64,000 bases of DNA from CALKZN01 sp050633585 (GTDB taxonomy: Bacteria > Pseudomonadota > Gammaproteobacteria > Arenicellales > Arenicellaceae), in contig JBOEGT010000022.1 in NCBI GenBank assembly GCA_050633585.1, forward strand, positions 1 through 64,000, given 5' to 3'. Of this stretch, positions 16,056 through 25,473 are shown in pieces; position 1 is the first letter of the stretch; every line of letters starts with the position of its first letter. The notes under the pieces were generated by a model, which saw nothing but the letters and a program-made list of their open reading frames with translations, was not told where the DNA came from and ran no database searches. Both the position numbers and the translations under genes were made by a program.

Positions 16056-17180
16056 CTAACAAAAACACTCTTGCTCTTCGCAACAAGCAAAATCATCCAA
16101 CAGCATCCCTGCCTGTGCATAGTGATTTAGTACTGAGGTATCTAATTCCAACTCTAAACCTATTGCTGTACAAGGAGCGGCAAAACGACCTCGGAATTTA
16201 TAGATAAAACACAACAATATTGTGCCATGCACTAATTTAGGGCCACTTAAATAGAGGTTGCGAAAGCTGGTGGATTCGTCGAACCTGTTGACTACGGGAA
16301 AACCATATTCATCAATTTCGAATAGCGCTTGCACTGGACCAAGGTAGGTTTCAAAGCCCGAGCAGTTAATTGGAGAACCAACACTGGTGAGCGTTTCGCC
16401 TTTAGTTGATAGCAATTTAAAACCATCTTTACTTTTTGTGACGCGTGTAACACGAAAATCTTGTACTAACTCCACCAAATTTGTGCTTGCCAATGAAGCC
16501 ATGCGTTCAGCAGTATAGGGACTTAGAACTCGGCTAGGGTCATAGGTGTCTGCTTGGTCGGTATTAGCGTCTATCAGCGTGACACGCTTACCTAATTGAG
16601 CCAAATTAAAAGCTGCATCAACACCACTTTCATAAGAGCCTATAACAGCATAGTGTTCAGCTTTACAATCATGCCAAGTAATTATTTGGCTATTGTGCAA
16701 GCACAGATCACTACCTTCAAAACCTTTTAACTTAGGTGATGAGAACTCTCCACCCGCCCAAATTAGATACTGGCTAAGAATGGTTTTCCCAGCATCAGTA
16801 TGAATAAGAAAATTATCATCTGCCACTGGGTCTACTTGAGCCACCGACGTTTTTTCACGTACTTCAATCTGATAATGATTCACAATATCGCGTAAATACT
16901 TCGCGTACTCATAGCCTGTTGGATGCTCTTTGCCTAAACTGAACGCGGGCGAGCTATCAGGAGTTATAGCATTCAAATCTGTTTGATGGTAACCATTGCT
17001 GGGGAATGATGGAGTAATCATCCTCATTTCTTTTGGCCACTCCTTAAAACTACTGCCTATCGATTTAGCCTCCAAAACCACCATGTCGTGGTTTTGAATA
17101 CCCATTTGCTTCAATAAAGCGGCACAACCTAATCCTGCTGATCCAGCGCCAACAATTACGACCTTAATTTGTTCTTTCAC
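16056..17180 (-). CDS. FAD/NAD(P)-dependent oxidoreductase (flavin monooxygenase-like) with Cys-rich tail
   Basis: A 374-residue flavoprotein. The FAD motif GAGSAGLGCAALL is at about residues 11-23, and a second nucleotide-binding fold around AVIGSYESGVDAAFNL is near 178-193. It resembles CzcO/ArsO-type single-component monooxygenases. The C-terminus ends in CCEEQECFC, five Cys in nine positions with one gap of EEQE, which looks like a metal- or metalloid-binding tail. The start is a GTG at 17180. It is the first gene of an operon with an ACR3-like carrier and ynfA, behind a 39-bp palindrome and a Fur-like box. A role in metalloid or siderophore-linked redox is inference. Confidence 0.75.
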   Translation of the reverse strand: MKEQIKVVIVGAGSAGLGCAALLKQMGIQNHDMVVLEAKSIGSSFKEWPKEMRMITPSFPSNGYHQTDLNAITPDSSPAFSLGKEHPTGYEYAKYLRDIVNHYQIEVREKTSVAQVDPVADDNFLIHTDAGKTILSQYLIWAGGEFSSPKLKGFEGSDLCLHNSQIITWHDCKAEHYAVIGSYESGVDAAFNLAQLGKRVTLIDANTDQADTYDPSRVLSPYTAERMASLASTNLVELVQDFRVTRVTKSKDGFKLLSTKGETLTSVGSPINCSGFETYLGPVQALFEIDEYGFPVVNRFDESTSFRNLYLSGPKLVHGTILLCFIYKFRGRFAAPCTAIGLELELDTSVLNHYAQAGMLLDDFACCEEQECFC

Positions 17181-17194
17181 GATTTTACATTTCT

Positions 17195-17233
17195 ATTCTA
17201 ACAATATGATACATTGTATCATATTGTTAGAAT
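17195..17233. promoter_or_regulatory. 39-bp perfect inverted repeat, probable operator
   Basis: Arms ATTCTAACAATATGATAC (17195-17212) and its exact complement (17216-17233) are separated by ATT. It lies 15 bp before the GTG start of the flavoprotein operon and overlaps the Fur-like box. The length suggests a dimer-of-dimers or a large regulator footprint; I do not recognise the binder. As RNA it could also form a long leader hairpin. Confidence 0.75.
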
Positions 17234-17246
17234 GATAATCATTATC
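17228..17246 (-). promoter_or_regulatory. Fur-box-like site
   Basis: TAGAATGATAATCATTATC matches the 19-bp consensus Fur box (GATAATGATAATCATTATC) at 17 of 19 positions. It overlaps the right arm of the palindrome at 17195-17233, in the promoter region of the flavoprotein / ACR3-like / ynfA operon. The remaining DNA to 17489 shows only a short 7-bp hairpin (17379-17398) and no gene. Confidence 0.7.
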
Positions 17247-17489
17247 ATTTGATCGAGTTATTACCATTATTAACTGTGGCACTGAATTCGCCCATGCTCA
17301 ATAAAAAAAGGTCAATTTATGAGGAGGACACACAAGCCATGAATCTTTAGAATAAAAAATCGCACATCGCACATATAGTGCCTGCAGTTAGGCAGGCATA
17401 AGATCAGACATTACGATGTACAGTTGCTAGAAAGACAGAAGTGAGCACTGCCAATGCGCTTGCAAAGTGCCATTAGGCAAAGGTAAATG

Positions 17490-19019
17490 TTAATTTTTCC
17501 GATAAAAAAAGTAACAACAAAACTGCATAAGAAGTACGACTAAACATACCCATATAATCCATAAACCGACACGCTTAAAAGGCGTATCTCCCGTGCGCGG
17601 TTGAACGGTCACAAGCATACTATCTTTCACAAATTGACCTGTTGAGGCCAGCACCTCTCCCTGAAAATTAATGTGCGTAGACGGCCCAGAATTAGCACTG
17701 CGTAACATTGGCCTAGCGAGTTCTTGCGCTCGCATCTGTGCCATTTGGACTCGTTGATGTGGCGCTAGAGAGTCACCAAACCAAGCATCTTCACTGATAT
17801 TAATAAGCACACCATTCTCTGACTTTTCAGGCAAAGATTGACGCGCGCCAGCAGCAAAAGCATCTTCATAACAAATAGACAGCCCAATTTGCATGCCAAG
17901 GCATTCCAATACTTGCTCACTTGAGCCTGCGGTGAAGTCTGACATCGGAATTTGCAGGTAATCAAGCACCCAATTCAACAGACTACGTAAAGGCAAATAT
18001 TCACCAAAAGGGACTAAGTGCTGCTTTCTATATACCTGTGAAATGCTTTCTTGCTCTCCCGTATCACACAGAATTTTTGCAGAATTATAAACTTGCCGTG
18101 TGGCTAAATTACGCTCAATAACACCCGCTAAAATCGCTTTATTACGCCCTTTCAATTGCCGCCAGAAACGATCATCCACTTGGTCTAAATAAAAAGGCAA
18201 TGCCGTTTCAGGTAAGATCACTAAATCAGCTGTATATTGTTGAATCTGGCGAACATAATCGGCAATGATTTTGGAACGATAACGTGCTTCCCACTTTTCA
18301 TCAACAGGGACATTACCTTGCACAATCACCACTTGAAAGTCTTCTCCAGTAGGTTTGCTCCATGGTACTTTTTGCAAAACAACACCAGCAACGATTAAAC
18401 TACTCAACGTTAAAATTAGCGGCACGCTTTTAGCATTAAGCAGAGCACTAGACTCTCTATGGCATTCTAAGAAAGCTCGAATGATATGAAACGCTAATAT
18501 TGAGCACAATACCGTGACAAAACTGACAAGATAGACACTACCGATAGGTGCATAGCCTGACAGCCATCGTGTTGTTTGACTATAACCAACATCAAGCCAA
18601 GGAAAACCTGTTAACACAAAGCTGCGCAACCATTCGGCGATAACCCAAAGACAAGTAAACCATAAAACTAAGAACCAAACATTTTGATCACGGTTGCGTC
18701 GCCCATAGTGAAAAAACAAACCAACCAAACCGGTGAAAAAGGCTAATGCTGCGACAAAAAAGAATACCGCTATCGATGCCATCCAAACAGGCATATTGCC
18801 ATATTCTTGCAAAGAAACGTAAACCCATGATGCACCAACACCAAACTGCCCTAAACCAAAGAGAAAAGCGATGAAAAACGCCTGTTTTGACTGTTCAACT
18901 GGCCACAATAGGTAGTACAAACTCATTAAACAGAGTGGCATCAACCACCACCACTCTAATGGCGCATAGCTCAGAACGCAGGCAGCGCCTGTCAAAGCGG
19001 CAAAAAAGTAAGCTTTCAT
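17490..19019 (-). CDS. lnt: Apolipoprotein N-acyltransferase
   Basis: A 509-residue inner-membrane enzyme that adds the third acyl chain to lipoproteins. N-terminal membrane helices (about residues 1-215) are followed by a periplasmic nitrilase-like domain with the Glu in LPETALPFYL, the Lys in VYRKQHLVPFGEYLPLR and the nucleophile Cys in LSICYEDAF; a last helix closes the C-terminus. The length is normal. It is the last gene of ybeZ-ybeY-corC-lnt, 29 bp after corC. Confidence 0.96.
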   Translation of the reverse strand: MKAYFFAALTGAACVLSYAPLEWWWLMPLCLMSLYYLLWPVEQSKQAFFIAFLFGLGQFGVGASWVYVSLQEYGNMPVWMASIAVFFFVAALAFFTGLVGLFFHYGRRNRDQNVWFLVLWFTCLWVIAEWLRSFVLTGFPWLDVGYSQTTRWLSGYAPIGSVYLVSFVTVLCSILAFHIIRAFLECHRESSALLNAKSVPLILTLSSLIVAGVVLQKVPWSKPTGEDFQVVIVQGNVPVDEKWEARYRSKIIADYVRQIQQYTADLVILPETALPFYLDQVDDRFWRQLKGRNKAILAGVIERNLATRQVYNSAKILCDTGEQESISQVYRKQHLVPFGEYLPLRSLLNWVLDYLQIPMSDFTAGSSEQVLECLGMQIGLSICYEDAFAAGARQSLPEKSENGVLINISEDAWFGDSLAPHQRVQMAQMRAQELARPMLRSANSGPSTHINFQGEVLASTGQFVKDSMLVTVQPRTGDTPFKRVGLWIIWVCLVVLLMQFCCYFFYRKN

Positions 19020-19048
19020 TGTGTGTCTAACGCCGTAAAGTCAAATAG

Positions 19049-19912
19049 TTAATGCTGTTGAAACACTCTAACCAAATGCACTCGACGACTATCCGCATTA
19101 ATCACTTCAAAACGAACATCACCGATTTCCATAGTGTCGCCAACGGCAGGAACACGACCTAATTTTTGAGACAATAAGCCGCCCATCGTATCCGCACGTT
19201 CATGCTGCAAGTTGGTTTTAAAATACTCATTAAACTCATCAATATGCAACACGGCCTTGATCACATACCCTTCAGTAGAGGACTTACGAATCATTGATTG
19301 CTCATCATCTTCAAAGTCATACTCATCATCTATTTCACCCACAATTTGTTCTAACACATCTTCAATCGTGACTAAACCAGACACTGCTCCGTATTCATCA
19401 ATAACGATAGCCATATGATTACGCTCTTGCCGAAACTCCGCCAACAAAACGTTAACCCGCTTACTTTCGGGGACAAACACTGGTTCACGCAATAATTCAG
19501 ACAAGTCAAAGCTTTCATCATCTTCCCTATCAAAAAAGCGAAGCATTTCTTTCGCCAACAAGATACCAACCACTTTATCACGTTCAGTGTTCATCACAGG
19601 GAAGCGTGAATGCGCACTTTCCACCATGACATCCAGCGTCGCATCTAATGTCATATCATTTTCAACAACAACCATTTGCGCACTAGGGATCGTGATATCC
19701 CTGACTTGCAAATCGGAAACTTGCAACACTCTCTGCATGGTATCGCGGGCTTCTTCATCCATTAAGCCACTTTCTTGTGCCTCATCAAAAATAGTGATGA
19801 GTTCTTTTTTGTTTTTGAGCAATCGTGTACCAAATCGCTCATACAAATAATTAACGGTTCGAGTAAACAAACTCGACGGAGGCTGTTCAGCCTCAGATTG
19901 TTGGTTTTCCAT
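19049..19912 (-). CDS. corC: CorC/YbeX-type CBS-domain protein
   Basis: A 287-residue cytoplasmic protein with a CBS pair (about residues 65-190, with VVGILLAKEMLRF and IDEYGAVSGLVTIEDVLEQIVGE... elements) and a C-terminal CorC_HlyC domain (about 205-285). In E. coli ybeX/corC is linked to magnesium/cobalt efflux and ribosome maturation. Its place between ybeY and lnt is conserved in gammaproteobacteria. Confidence 0.94.
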   Translation of the reverse strand: MENQQSEAEQPPSSLFTRTVNYLYERFGTRLLKNKKELITIFDEAQESGLMDEEARDTMQRVLQVSDLQVRDITIPSAQMVVVENDMTLDATLDVMVESAHSRFPVMNTERDKVVGILLAKEMLRFFDREDDESFDLSELLREPVFVPESKRVNVLLAEFRQERNHMAIVIDEYGAVSGLVTIEDVLEQIVGEIDDEYDFEDDEQSMIRKSSTEGYVIKAVLHIDEFNEYFKTNLQHERADTMGGLLSQKLGRVPAVGDTMEIGDVRFEVINADSRRVHLVRVFQQH

Positions 19913-19969
19913 TGATCTTTTCGCTTTTGATCTCGTTTCTAATGTTATTTCGAAGTGTTATGACTAAGC

Positions 19970-20467
19970 TTAAATCGGTTCATACGGATTGGCAATGCCC
20001 AATTCATTAAGAATGTCACGTTCGAGTGATTCCATTTGGTCGGCTTCAACGTCATTTTCGTGATCATACCCTAGCAAATGTAATGTGCCGTGAACAACCA
20101 TATGCGCAAAATGATCGGCTACACTCTTACCTTGTTCTTGTGCTTCATGTAAAACGACAGGCAAGCAAATCACCAGATCTCCTAAATAGTCATCAATGTC
20201 TTCATAAGAAAATGACAGCACATTAGTTGGTTTATTCTTGCCGCGGTAGCCTTGATTAAGTTCCTGTGATTCTTCTTGATCAACGACTCTAATCACGCTC
20301 TCATAAGTAGCATGAATTTTAATAGCATCATTTTTACTGGATCTTTTTTGGATAAAATCAAACGCCTTTTTTGCCCACGATTTGAGCTGAACACTCGATA
20401 CAGCACTTTGTTCGTCAACAGCAAATTGCACATCAACATCTAATTGAGACCCAACAACAGCCATCAT
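19970..20467 (-). CDS. ybeY: Endoribonuclease YbeY
   Basis: A 165-residue single-strand endoribonuclease used in 16S rRNA maturation and ribosome quality control. The zinc-binding signature HMVVHGTLHLLGYDHEND lies at about residues 127-144, and the RGKNKPTNVLSFSY element upstream is also diagnostic. Start ATG at 20467 (a second ATG follows). It lies 15 bp after ybeZ and 57 bp before corC. Confidence 0.95.
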   Translation of the reverse strand: MMAVVGSQLDVDVQFAVDEQSAVSSVQLKSWAKKAFDFIQKRSSKNDAIKIHATYESVIRVVDQEESQELNQGYRGKNKPTNVLSFSYEDIDDYLGDLVICLPVVLHEAQEQGKSVADHFAHMVVHGTLHLLGYDHENDVEADQMESLERDILNELGIANPYEPI

Positions 20468-20482
20468 TGATACCCGTTTAAC

Positions 20483-21454
20483 TTAACCTTCATTAGCCTC
20501 GTAGCGTTCAATGATGCGTTGAACCAGCGGATGCCGCACAATGTCATTACCTGTCAAGCGACAAATAGCGATGCCTTTCACCTCATCTAAAATTGAGATG
20601 GCATTCCGCAACCCACTCTGAGTGCCCTTTGGTAAATCGACTTGACTCATGTCTCCCGTGACAATCGCCTTGGTGCCATACCCAATCCGCGTCAGAAACA
20701 TTTTCATTTGATTTTCCGTCGCGTTTTGCGCCTCATCTAAAATCACAAAGGCATTGGAAAGCGTTCGGCCACGCATATAGGCTAATGGAGCGAGCTCAAC
20801 AATTTTGTTTTCCAACATCCTTTCGACTTTTTCTGGTCCGAGAAAATCATATAACGCATCATAGAGTGGCCGCAAATAGGGATCAATCTTTTGACCAATA
20901 TCACCTGGCAAAAAACCTAAATTTTCTCCCGCTTCAACCACAGGCCGAACTAATAAAATTCGATCGACGTCTTCATTGAGCAATGCTTGCACTGCACACG
21001 CAACGGCTAGATAGGTTTTGCCTGTGCCGGCTGGTCCCACACCGAAAATGATATCGTTATGCATGATTTCAGTCAGATAATCATTTTGGTTTCGAGTTTT
21101 GCCGCGGATTTGCTTTAGCGGAGTTTTGATAATCACGGTAGGTTGGTGATCTTGCTCTGTCTGGTCTAGTGACATATTTCGTACGTGTTGATAAATAACT
21201 TTTTGATCAATCTGCTCATCAGCGCCCTGCCCATTGCCTGCAGATAATTTCATTTTTGCTAATATTGCTAGGACCCTTCGTGCTTTTTCAGAGGCGTCAT
21301 GATCGCCTTGAATGGCTATTTTGCTTCCAACCAAGGTTAAGCGCACACCTAACTCTTCTTCCATGATTTTCAAGTGCGACTGGTGATGTCCGCAAATTTC
21401 GCGGATAGCCGCATTCGGCAGGTCTTCTAAGGTGAAGGACAGAATGTCGTTCAT
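20483..21454 (-). CDS. ybeZ: PhoH-like ATPase YbeZ
   Basis: A 323-residue PhoH-family P-loop NTPase. An N-terminal KH-like segment (to about residue 75) precedes the ATPase domain with Walker A GPAGTGKTYLA near residue 138 and Walker B FVILDEAQNAT. It works with YbeY, encoded next. In most gammaproteobacteria miaB is directly upstream; here miaB lies about 10.7 kb away with the glycerate module in between. Confidence 0.95.
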   Translation of the reverse strand: MNDILSFTLEDLPNAAIREICGHHQSHLKIMEEELGVRLTLVGSKIAIQGDHDASEKARRVLAILAKMKLSAGNGQGADEQIDQKVIYQHVRNMSLDQTEQDHQPTVIIKTPLKQIRGKTRNQNDYLTEIMHNDIIFGVGPAGTGKTYLAVACAVQALLNEDVDRILLVRPVVEAGENLGFLPGDIGQKIDPYLRPLYDALYDFLGPEKVERMLENKIVELAPLAYMRGRTLSNAFVILDEAQNATENQMKMFLTRIGYGTKAIVTGDMSQVDLPKGTQSGLRNAISILDEVKGIAICRLTGNDIVRHPLVQRIIERYEANEG

Positions 21455-21536
21455 AAAAGATTCAATCTATTCATGCCTTAATCATAACTCCAAAAACATG
21501 ACAAAACCAAGTACAAGTTTCAATTATTCATACAAC

Positions 21537-21577
21537 ATAAAAAAGCCCTATTACTCCCCCGATGAGTAATAGGGCCC
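21537..21577 (-). terminator. Rho-independent terminator of the TRAP operon
   Basis: GCCCTATTACTC (21545-21556) pairs perfectly with 21564-21575 across a 7-nt loop, and the A-run on its left reads as a T-run on the minus strand. It ends the glycerate TRAP operon and insulates ybeZ. Confidence 0.9.
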
Positions 21578-21643
21578 AAAACATTGATCGCTATTCAGAA
21601 AACGACCAACGGAGGAAATGGCAAATAATCAGTGAGTCACAGA

Positions 21644-22720
21644 TCATCCACCATTATTCAGAAAGGCTTGATCTGAAATTCGAGTCCAAAATCGAGCCTT
21701 CTCTTGATACGCGCGCATGGATTCATGAATTTCTTTTGCCAATGGATCGTTTTTCAACAATTCATTCATTTTTTTATCTGCCTCTTTCGAGAGCAAACGT
21801 GTCACCGATTTCGGGAATGCACGAATAGCAATGCCTGAATTCTCTTGTAAAATTTCATGCAATTTAATCGAACTTTCATGAATCACTTTAGAATACATAT
21901 TGGCTGAAGTAACACGCATCGCAGCAGTTACTATGTATTGCAAATCTGTCGGCAAACCTTCAAATACTTTTTGATTGATATAAAAAATGAGTGCACTACC
22001 TGGCTCATGCCACCCTGTATAATAAAAAGGCGCAATCTTATGAAAACCCATACCAACATCCATAGAAGGACCTACCCACTCGACCGCTTCTAATTCGCCG
22101 CCATTCAAAGCATCAAACAATTTGCCAGGTGGCAAGTTGATAGTTTCAGCGCCCAACTCACTAAAAATATCACCCGCCAACCCTGTTAAACGCATTTTCA
22201 AGCCTTTTAAATCTTCCGGAGATTTAATTTCTTTCTTAAACCACCCTCCCATTTGGTTGCTAGAGTTACCCCCAGGAAACGCGTAGATACCATGCTTGTC
22301 ATAGACTTTTTTCATATAGTCCACCCCACCGCCATGATAAAACCACGCTTCCTTTTCACTGGTAATCATGCCAAAGGGAACTGAGGTAAAGAACAAGGTA
22401 CTCAAATCAAGCCCTTTTGAGTAATAACTTGCGGTATGCCCCATCTCATACTCACCATCTCGGACAAGCTCTAAGATGTTCAATGGTTTTTTATGCACGT
22501 CAGAGGTATGCGACTCAATCACTATTCTTCCTTTTGACATGTCATTCACAAGCTGAATAAACTCTTTAACGGCTTCGCCATAAATCGGAAAATCTTTTGG
22601 CCACGTTTCCGCTATTCGCCATCGATATTCACCCGCTTTGGCGTAGCTTATTGCGCTATTTGATGCGCCAAGTACTGCGATACACACAGCCAAGAATGTT
22701 TTCATAATGATTGTTTTCAT
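21644..22720 (-). CDS. TRAP transporter solute-binding protein (DctP family), second copy
   Basis: A 358-residue periplasmic binding protein: signal peptide ending near ISYAKA, then the DctP fold. The ligand-carboxylate Arg is in LKGLKMRLTG, and ELEAVEWVGPSMD with YYTGWHEPGSAL are marks of the 2-oxo/2-hydroxy acid (TakP/lactate) branch. The ATG at 22720 is chosen because GAGG of the upstream GTGAGGACT is its ribosome site. It is the last gene of an operon that already has a DctP first, so the one DctQM permease may be served by two binding proteins. Likely ligand, by context: glycerate or a related hydroxy acid. Confidence 0.88.
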   Translation of the reverse strand: MKTIIMKTFLAVCIAVLGASNSAISYAKAGEYRWRIAETWPKDFPIYGEAVKEFIQLVNDMSKGRIVIESHTSDVHKKPLNILELVRDGEYEMGHTASYYSKGLDLSTLFFTSVPFGMITSEKEAWFYHGGGVDYMKKVYDKHGIYAFPGGNSSNQMGGWFKKEIKSPEDLKGLKMRLTGLAGDIFSELGAETINLPPGKLFDALNGGELEAVEWVGPSMDVGMGFHKIAPFYYTGWHEPGSALIFYINQKVFEGLPTDLQYIVTAAMRVTSANMYSKVIHESSIKLHEILQENSGIAIRAFPKSVTRLLSKEADKKMNELLKNDPLAKEIHESMRAYQEKARFWTRISDQAFLNNGG

Positions 22721-22765
22721 AATAGTCCTCACTTCAGTAAAAATTAGTTTTATTGACTTATCGTG

Positions 22766-24058
22766 TTAGGCCTCCTTCTTATAAGCAATAATTAAATCCA
22801 TCACGTTTGTTCCCGTTGGACCAGGCACAAACAAGGCGTTGCATGCCGCTAAACACGGATATGCATCTGCTCTTTCTAAACTCTCATCAGGGTTAGCATT
22901 GGCCAGCAATGCTTGCTGATAGGTATCTCCGTCGATCACCCCTCCCGCAGCGTCGGTTGGACCGTCCGTTCCATCGGTTCCCGCCACTAATACTGACACC
23001 CCTTCGATACCAGATAACTTGACCGCCAACAATAATGCTAAAGCCTGATTTCTACCGCCTAATCCCGGGTTTTCGGGCAATACAACGGTTGGCTCGCCAC
23101 CCCAGACATAAACGCCTTCTGGGCCATCAGTGAGTTGTTGAAGAATCAATTCAGCGACGTCTTGATAATTTAAATCAATACATTGAGACTCCCCTGGCGT
23201 GCTAAAGCCTTCCTCTAAGGCCTGCGTTAGAATATATTGTTTGGCTTTGCAGTTATCCGCAATAATCGCATGACTAAACTGAGCGCTGCGAGCGGGTGAC
23301 AGGCGCTTATCCAATGATCTGACATCAATATCACGCAAAAACTTATCAATTTTGGTGCGTGTTTTGACATTGATAAAGTCTGATATTTCTCGCTTGCTAT
23401 ACAATAAACCTGAACCGATCACCTCTAAATTATCTTCTGGCACATCTGATATATACAAACATTGCACTGATTGCTGACCAAAATATCGGCATAAACCTCC
23501 GCCTTTAATCAGGGAGATTTTTTGCCGCATATAATTCATTTCATTAATATCTAAACCGCTATTTAGCCCCCAGTTATTCAACTCTTGCAGCTTGGCTAAA
23601 TCGACGCCTTTGACAGGCACTTCTACCAGCGATGATGCACCTCCAGATATCAACATTAAAACGTGATGGTCCTCCGGAATATTCAATACTTCTTCGAGCA
23701 AAATATTTCCTGCATCCATAGAATGTTGATCGGGTATGGGATGCGCGGATTCATGGCAAAAAATATGTTCATACTGAATCAGCTCTTCATCAATATGCGC
23801 ATATTTTGTTAACACCAAACCCGACTTCAACTGATGCCCTAACACATCATGAGCTCCCAACATCATATCGCTTGCTGCCTTACCAACCGCAATCACCGTG
23901 TAATCACCCTCTGCATAGCTATTGCTATTCAAATAATCACGAACACTCACTCGCCCTCTCACACGATTAACGGCACCATTCCACCATTCAATCAATAATG
24001 CTTTGCTATCATGATTCATCATAGTTAATTCAACAGCAGCCTTGTTATTGGACTTCAT
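22766..24058 (-). CDS. gckA: Glycerate 2-kinase (MOFRL family)
   Basis: A 430-residue class II glycerate kinase (DUF4147 plus MOFRL domains), which phosphorylates D-glycerate to 2-phosphoglycerate with ATP. Marks: VIAVGKAASDMMLGA near the N-terminus, HPIPDQHS, LISGGASSLVEVPV, and the C-terminal MOFRL part VLVAGTDGTDGPTDAAGGVI. The ATG at 24058 has GAGG six bases upstream; the frame extends to a TTG at 24070 that overlaps that site. It lies 29 bp after dctM. Its product is the substrate of the enolase encoded at 30737, so the locus forms a short glycerate-to-pyruvate route. The symbol follows common use for this class. Confidence 0.9.
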   Translation of the reverse strand: MKSNNKAAVELTMMNHDSKALLIEWWNGAVNRVRGRVSVRDYLNSNSYAEGDYTVIAVGKAASDMMLGAHDVLGHQLKSGLVLTKYAHIDEELIQYEHIFCHESAHPIPDQHSMDAGNILLEEVLNIPEDHHVLMLISGGASSLVEVPVKGVDLAKLQELNNWGLNSGLDINEMNYMRQKISLIKGGGLCRYFGQQSVQCLYISDVPEDNLEVIGSGLLYSKREISDFINVKTRTKIDKFLRDIDVRSLDKRLSPARSAQFSHAIIADNCKAKQYILTQALEEGFSTPGESQCIDLNYQDVAELILQQLTDGPEGVYVWGGEPTVVLPENPGLGGRNQALALLLAVKLSGIEGVSVLVAGTDGTDGPTDAAGGVIDGDTYQQALLANANPDESLERADAYPCLAACNALFVPGPTGTNVMDLIIAYKKEA

Positions 24059-24087
24059 AAACACCCTCAATAGTTGGTCTTAAAAAA

Positions 24088-25473
24088 CTAACCGAAGACA
24101 TAAGCAGGTAACCACGTCACTAACTCAGGAAAACTCAGAAGAATGACGAGAGCTGTTAATTGCAGCAAAACAAATGGAATCACGCCTTTATAGATATCAC
24201 TCAAACTAACCTCTGGTGGACACACTCCTTTCAAATAAAACAGTGCAAAACCAACCGGCGGCGTTAAAAATGAGGTTTGCAATGTGACGGCCACCAACAC
24301 CAAAAACCAGACCAACGTGGGGAAGTCCAAGACACCATAGCCATTTACTTGAAAATCTAAGGCACTAATAATGGGAGAAATCAGAGGCAGGATAATCAAC
24401 GTAATTTCGATCCAATCCAGCAAGAAACCCAACAAGAAAACAATCAGTAAAATGGTGATCAAAATGCCGTAATTACCAAATGGCAAACTCAACAAGGCTC
24501 TTTCAATGAGATCATCTCCACCCAGCTCTCTCATCACTAGAGCAAACAACGTCGCTCCAATAAACAATGCAAAAATATAAGCCGTGGTATTAAAGGAGGC
24601 TTCCAAGACTTCTTTAAGTACTTTAAAGTTAAATCGGCGGTTATAAATTGCTAATAACGTCGCGCCTAACGCGCCAACCCCGCTGGCTTCCGTCGGCGTC
24701 GCGATACCCGCAAAGATTGACCCTAGGACGCTAATAATCAAAAGGACGGGGGGTAGAACAGCCTTAAACACATCCCACAACACGGCCGCATCCAATGGCC
24801 TTCTATCCGTGGGTAGTGGTGCAATACTAGGCTTAATATAAGACGCTATTAAAATATAAAGTAAATATAAACATCCTAATAAAAGGCCCGGAATAATCGC
24901 ACCAACAAACAAGTCGCCTACCGAGATACTCAGTTGATCGGCCATGATGACCAACATAATACTGGGTGGGATCAAAATCCCGAGACAACCCGCTCCACAA
25001 ATGGTTCCCAAGGCTAAGCTTTTGTTATAGCCTTGCCCTAGCATTGCAGGTAATGACAATAATCCTAGCAACACTACCGAAGCACCAATAATGCCCGTTG
25101 AAGCTGCTAAAATAATGCCAATCAAAGTCACTGTAATTGCTAAGCCTCCCCGCACCTTGCCAAACAACTCTTGCATAGAAAACATCATGCGCTCAGCCAC
25201 ACCGGACTTATCCAGCATCAACCCCATGAAAATAAACATGGGTAACGCCACCAGTATCCAGTTATCCATGATTTTATAGATCCGGTTAACGACGAGACCT
25301 AATGTCAGCAAATCTAAACCGGTGACCGTATCAAAATATAAATCAGCGATATATCCAACCACACCAAATATAACGCCAACGCCGCCTAATACATAACCAA
25401 TAGGGAAGCCGGTAAACAACAGACCAATAAAGGTCAAAAACATCAAAATGACTAGTACTTCATTAAGCGCCAT
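24088..25473 (-). CDS. dctM: TRAP transporter large permease (DctM)
   Basis: A 461-residue membrane protein with about 12 helices, the DctM subunit of a TRAP carrier that imports acids with sodium. Typical pieces are GFPIGYVLGG near the N-terminus, the GCLGILIPPSIMLV motif, and GIATPTEASGVGALGA. The ATG at 25473 is preferred (GAGG upstream); it overlaps the end of dctQ by 11 bp. Upstream in-frame starts to 25497 are less likely. Followed by glycerate 2-kinase. Confidence 0.92.
   Translation of the reverse strand: MALNEVLVILMFLTFIGLLFTGFPIGYVLGGVGVIFGVVGYIADLYFDTVTGLDLLTLGLVVNRIYKIMDNWILVALPMFIFMGLMLDKSGVAERMMFSMQELFGKVRGGLAITVTLIGIILAASTGIIGASVVLLGLLSLPAMLGQGYNKSLALGTICGAGCLGILIPPSIMLVIMADQLSISVGDLFVGAIIPGLLLGCLYLLYILIASYIKPSIAPLPTDRRPLDAAVLWDVFKAVLPPVLLIISVLGSIFAGIATPTEASGVGALGATLLAIYNRRFNFKVLKEVLEASFNTTAYIFALFIGATLFALVMRELGGDDLIERALLSLPFGNYGILITILLIVFLLGFLLDWIEITLIILPLISPIISALDFQVNGYGVLDFPTLVWFLVLVAVTLQTSFLTPPVGFALFYLKGVCPPEVSLSDIYKGVIPFVLLQLTALVILLSFPELVTWLPAYVFG

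Noticed and set aside
17379..17398. TGCCTGC/GCAGGCA hairpin between lnt and the flavoprotein operon
   Set aside because: Short stem with no T-run on either strand; too weak to call a terminator.
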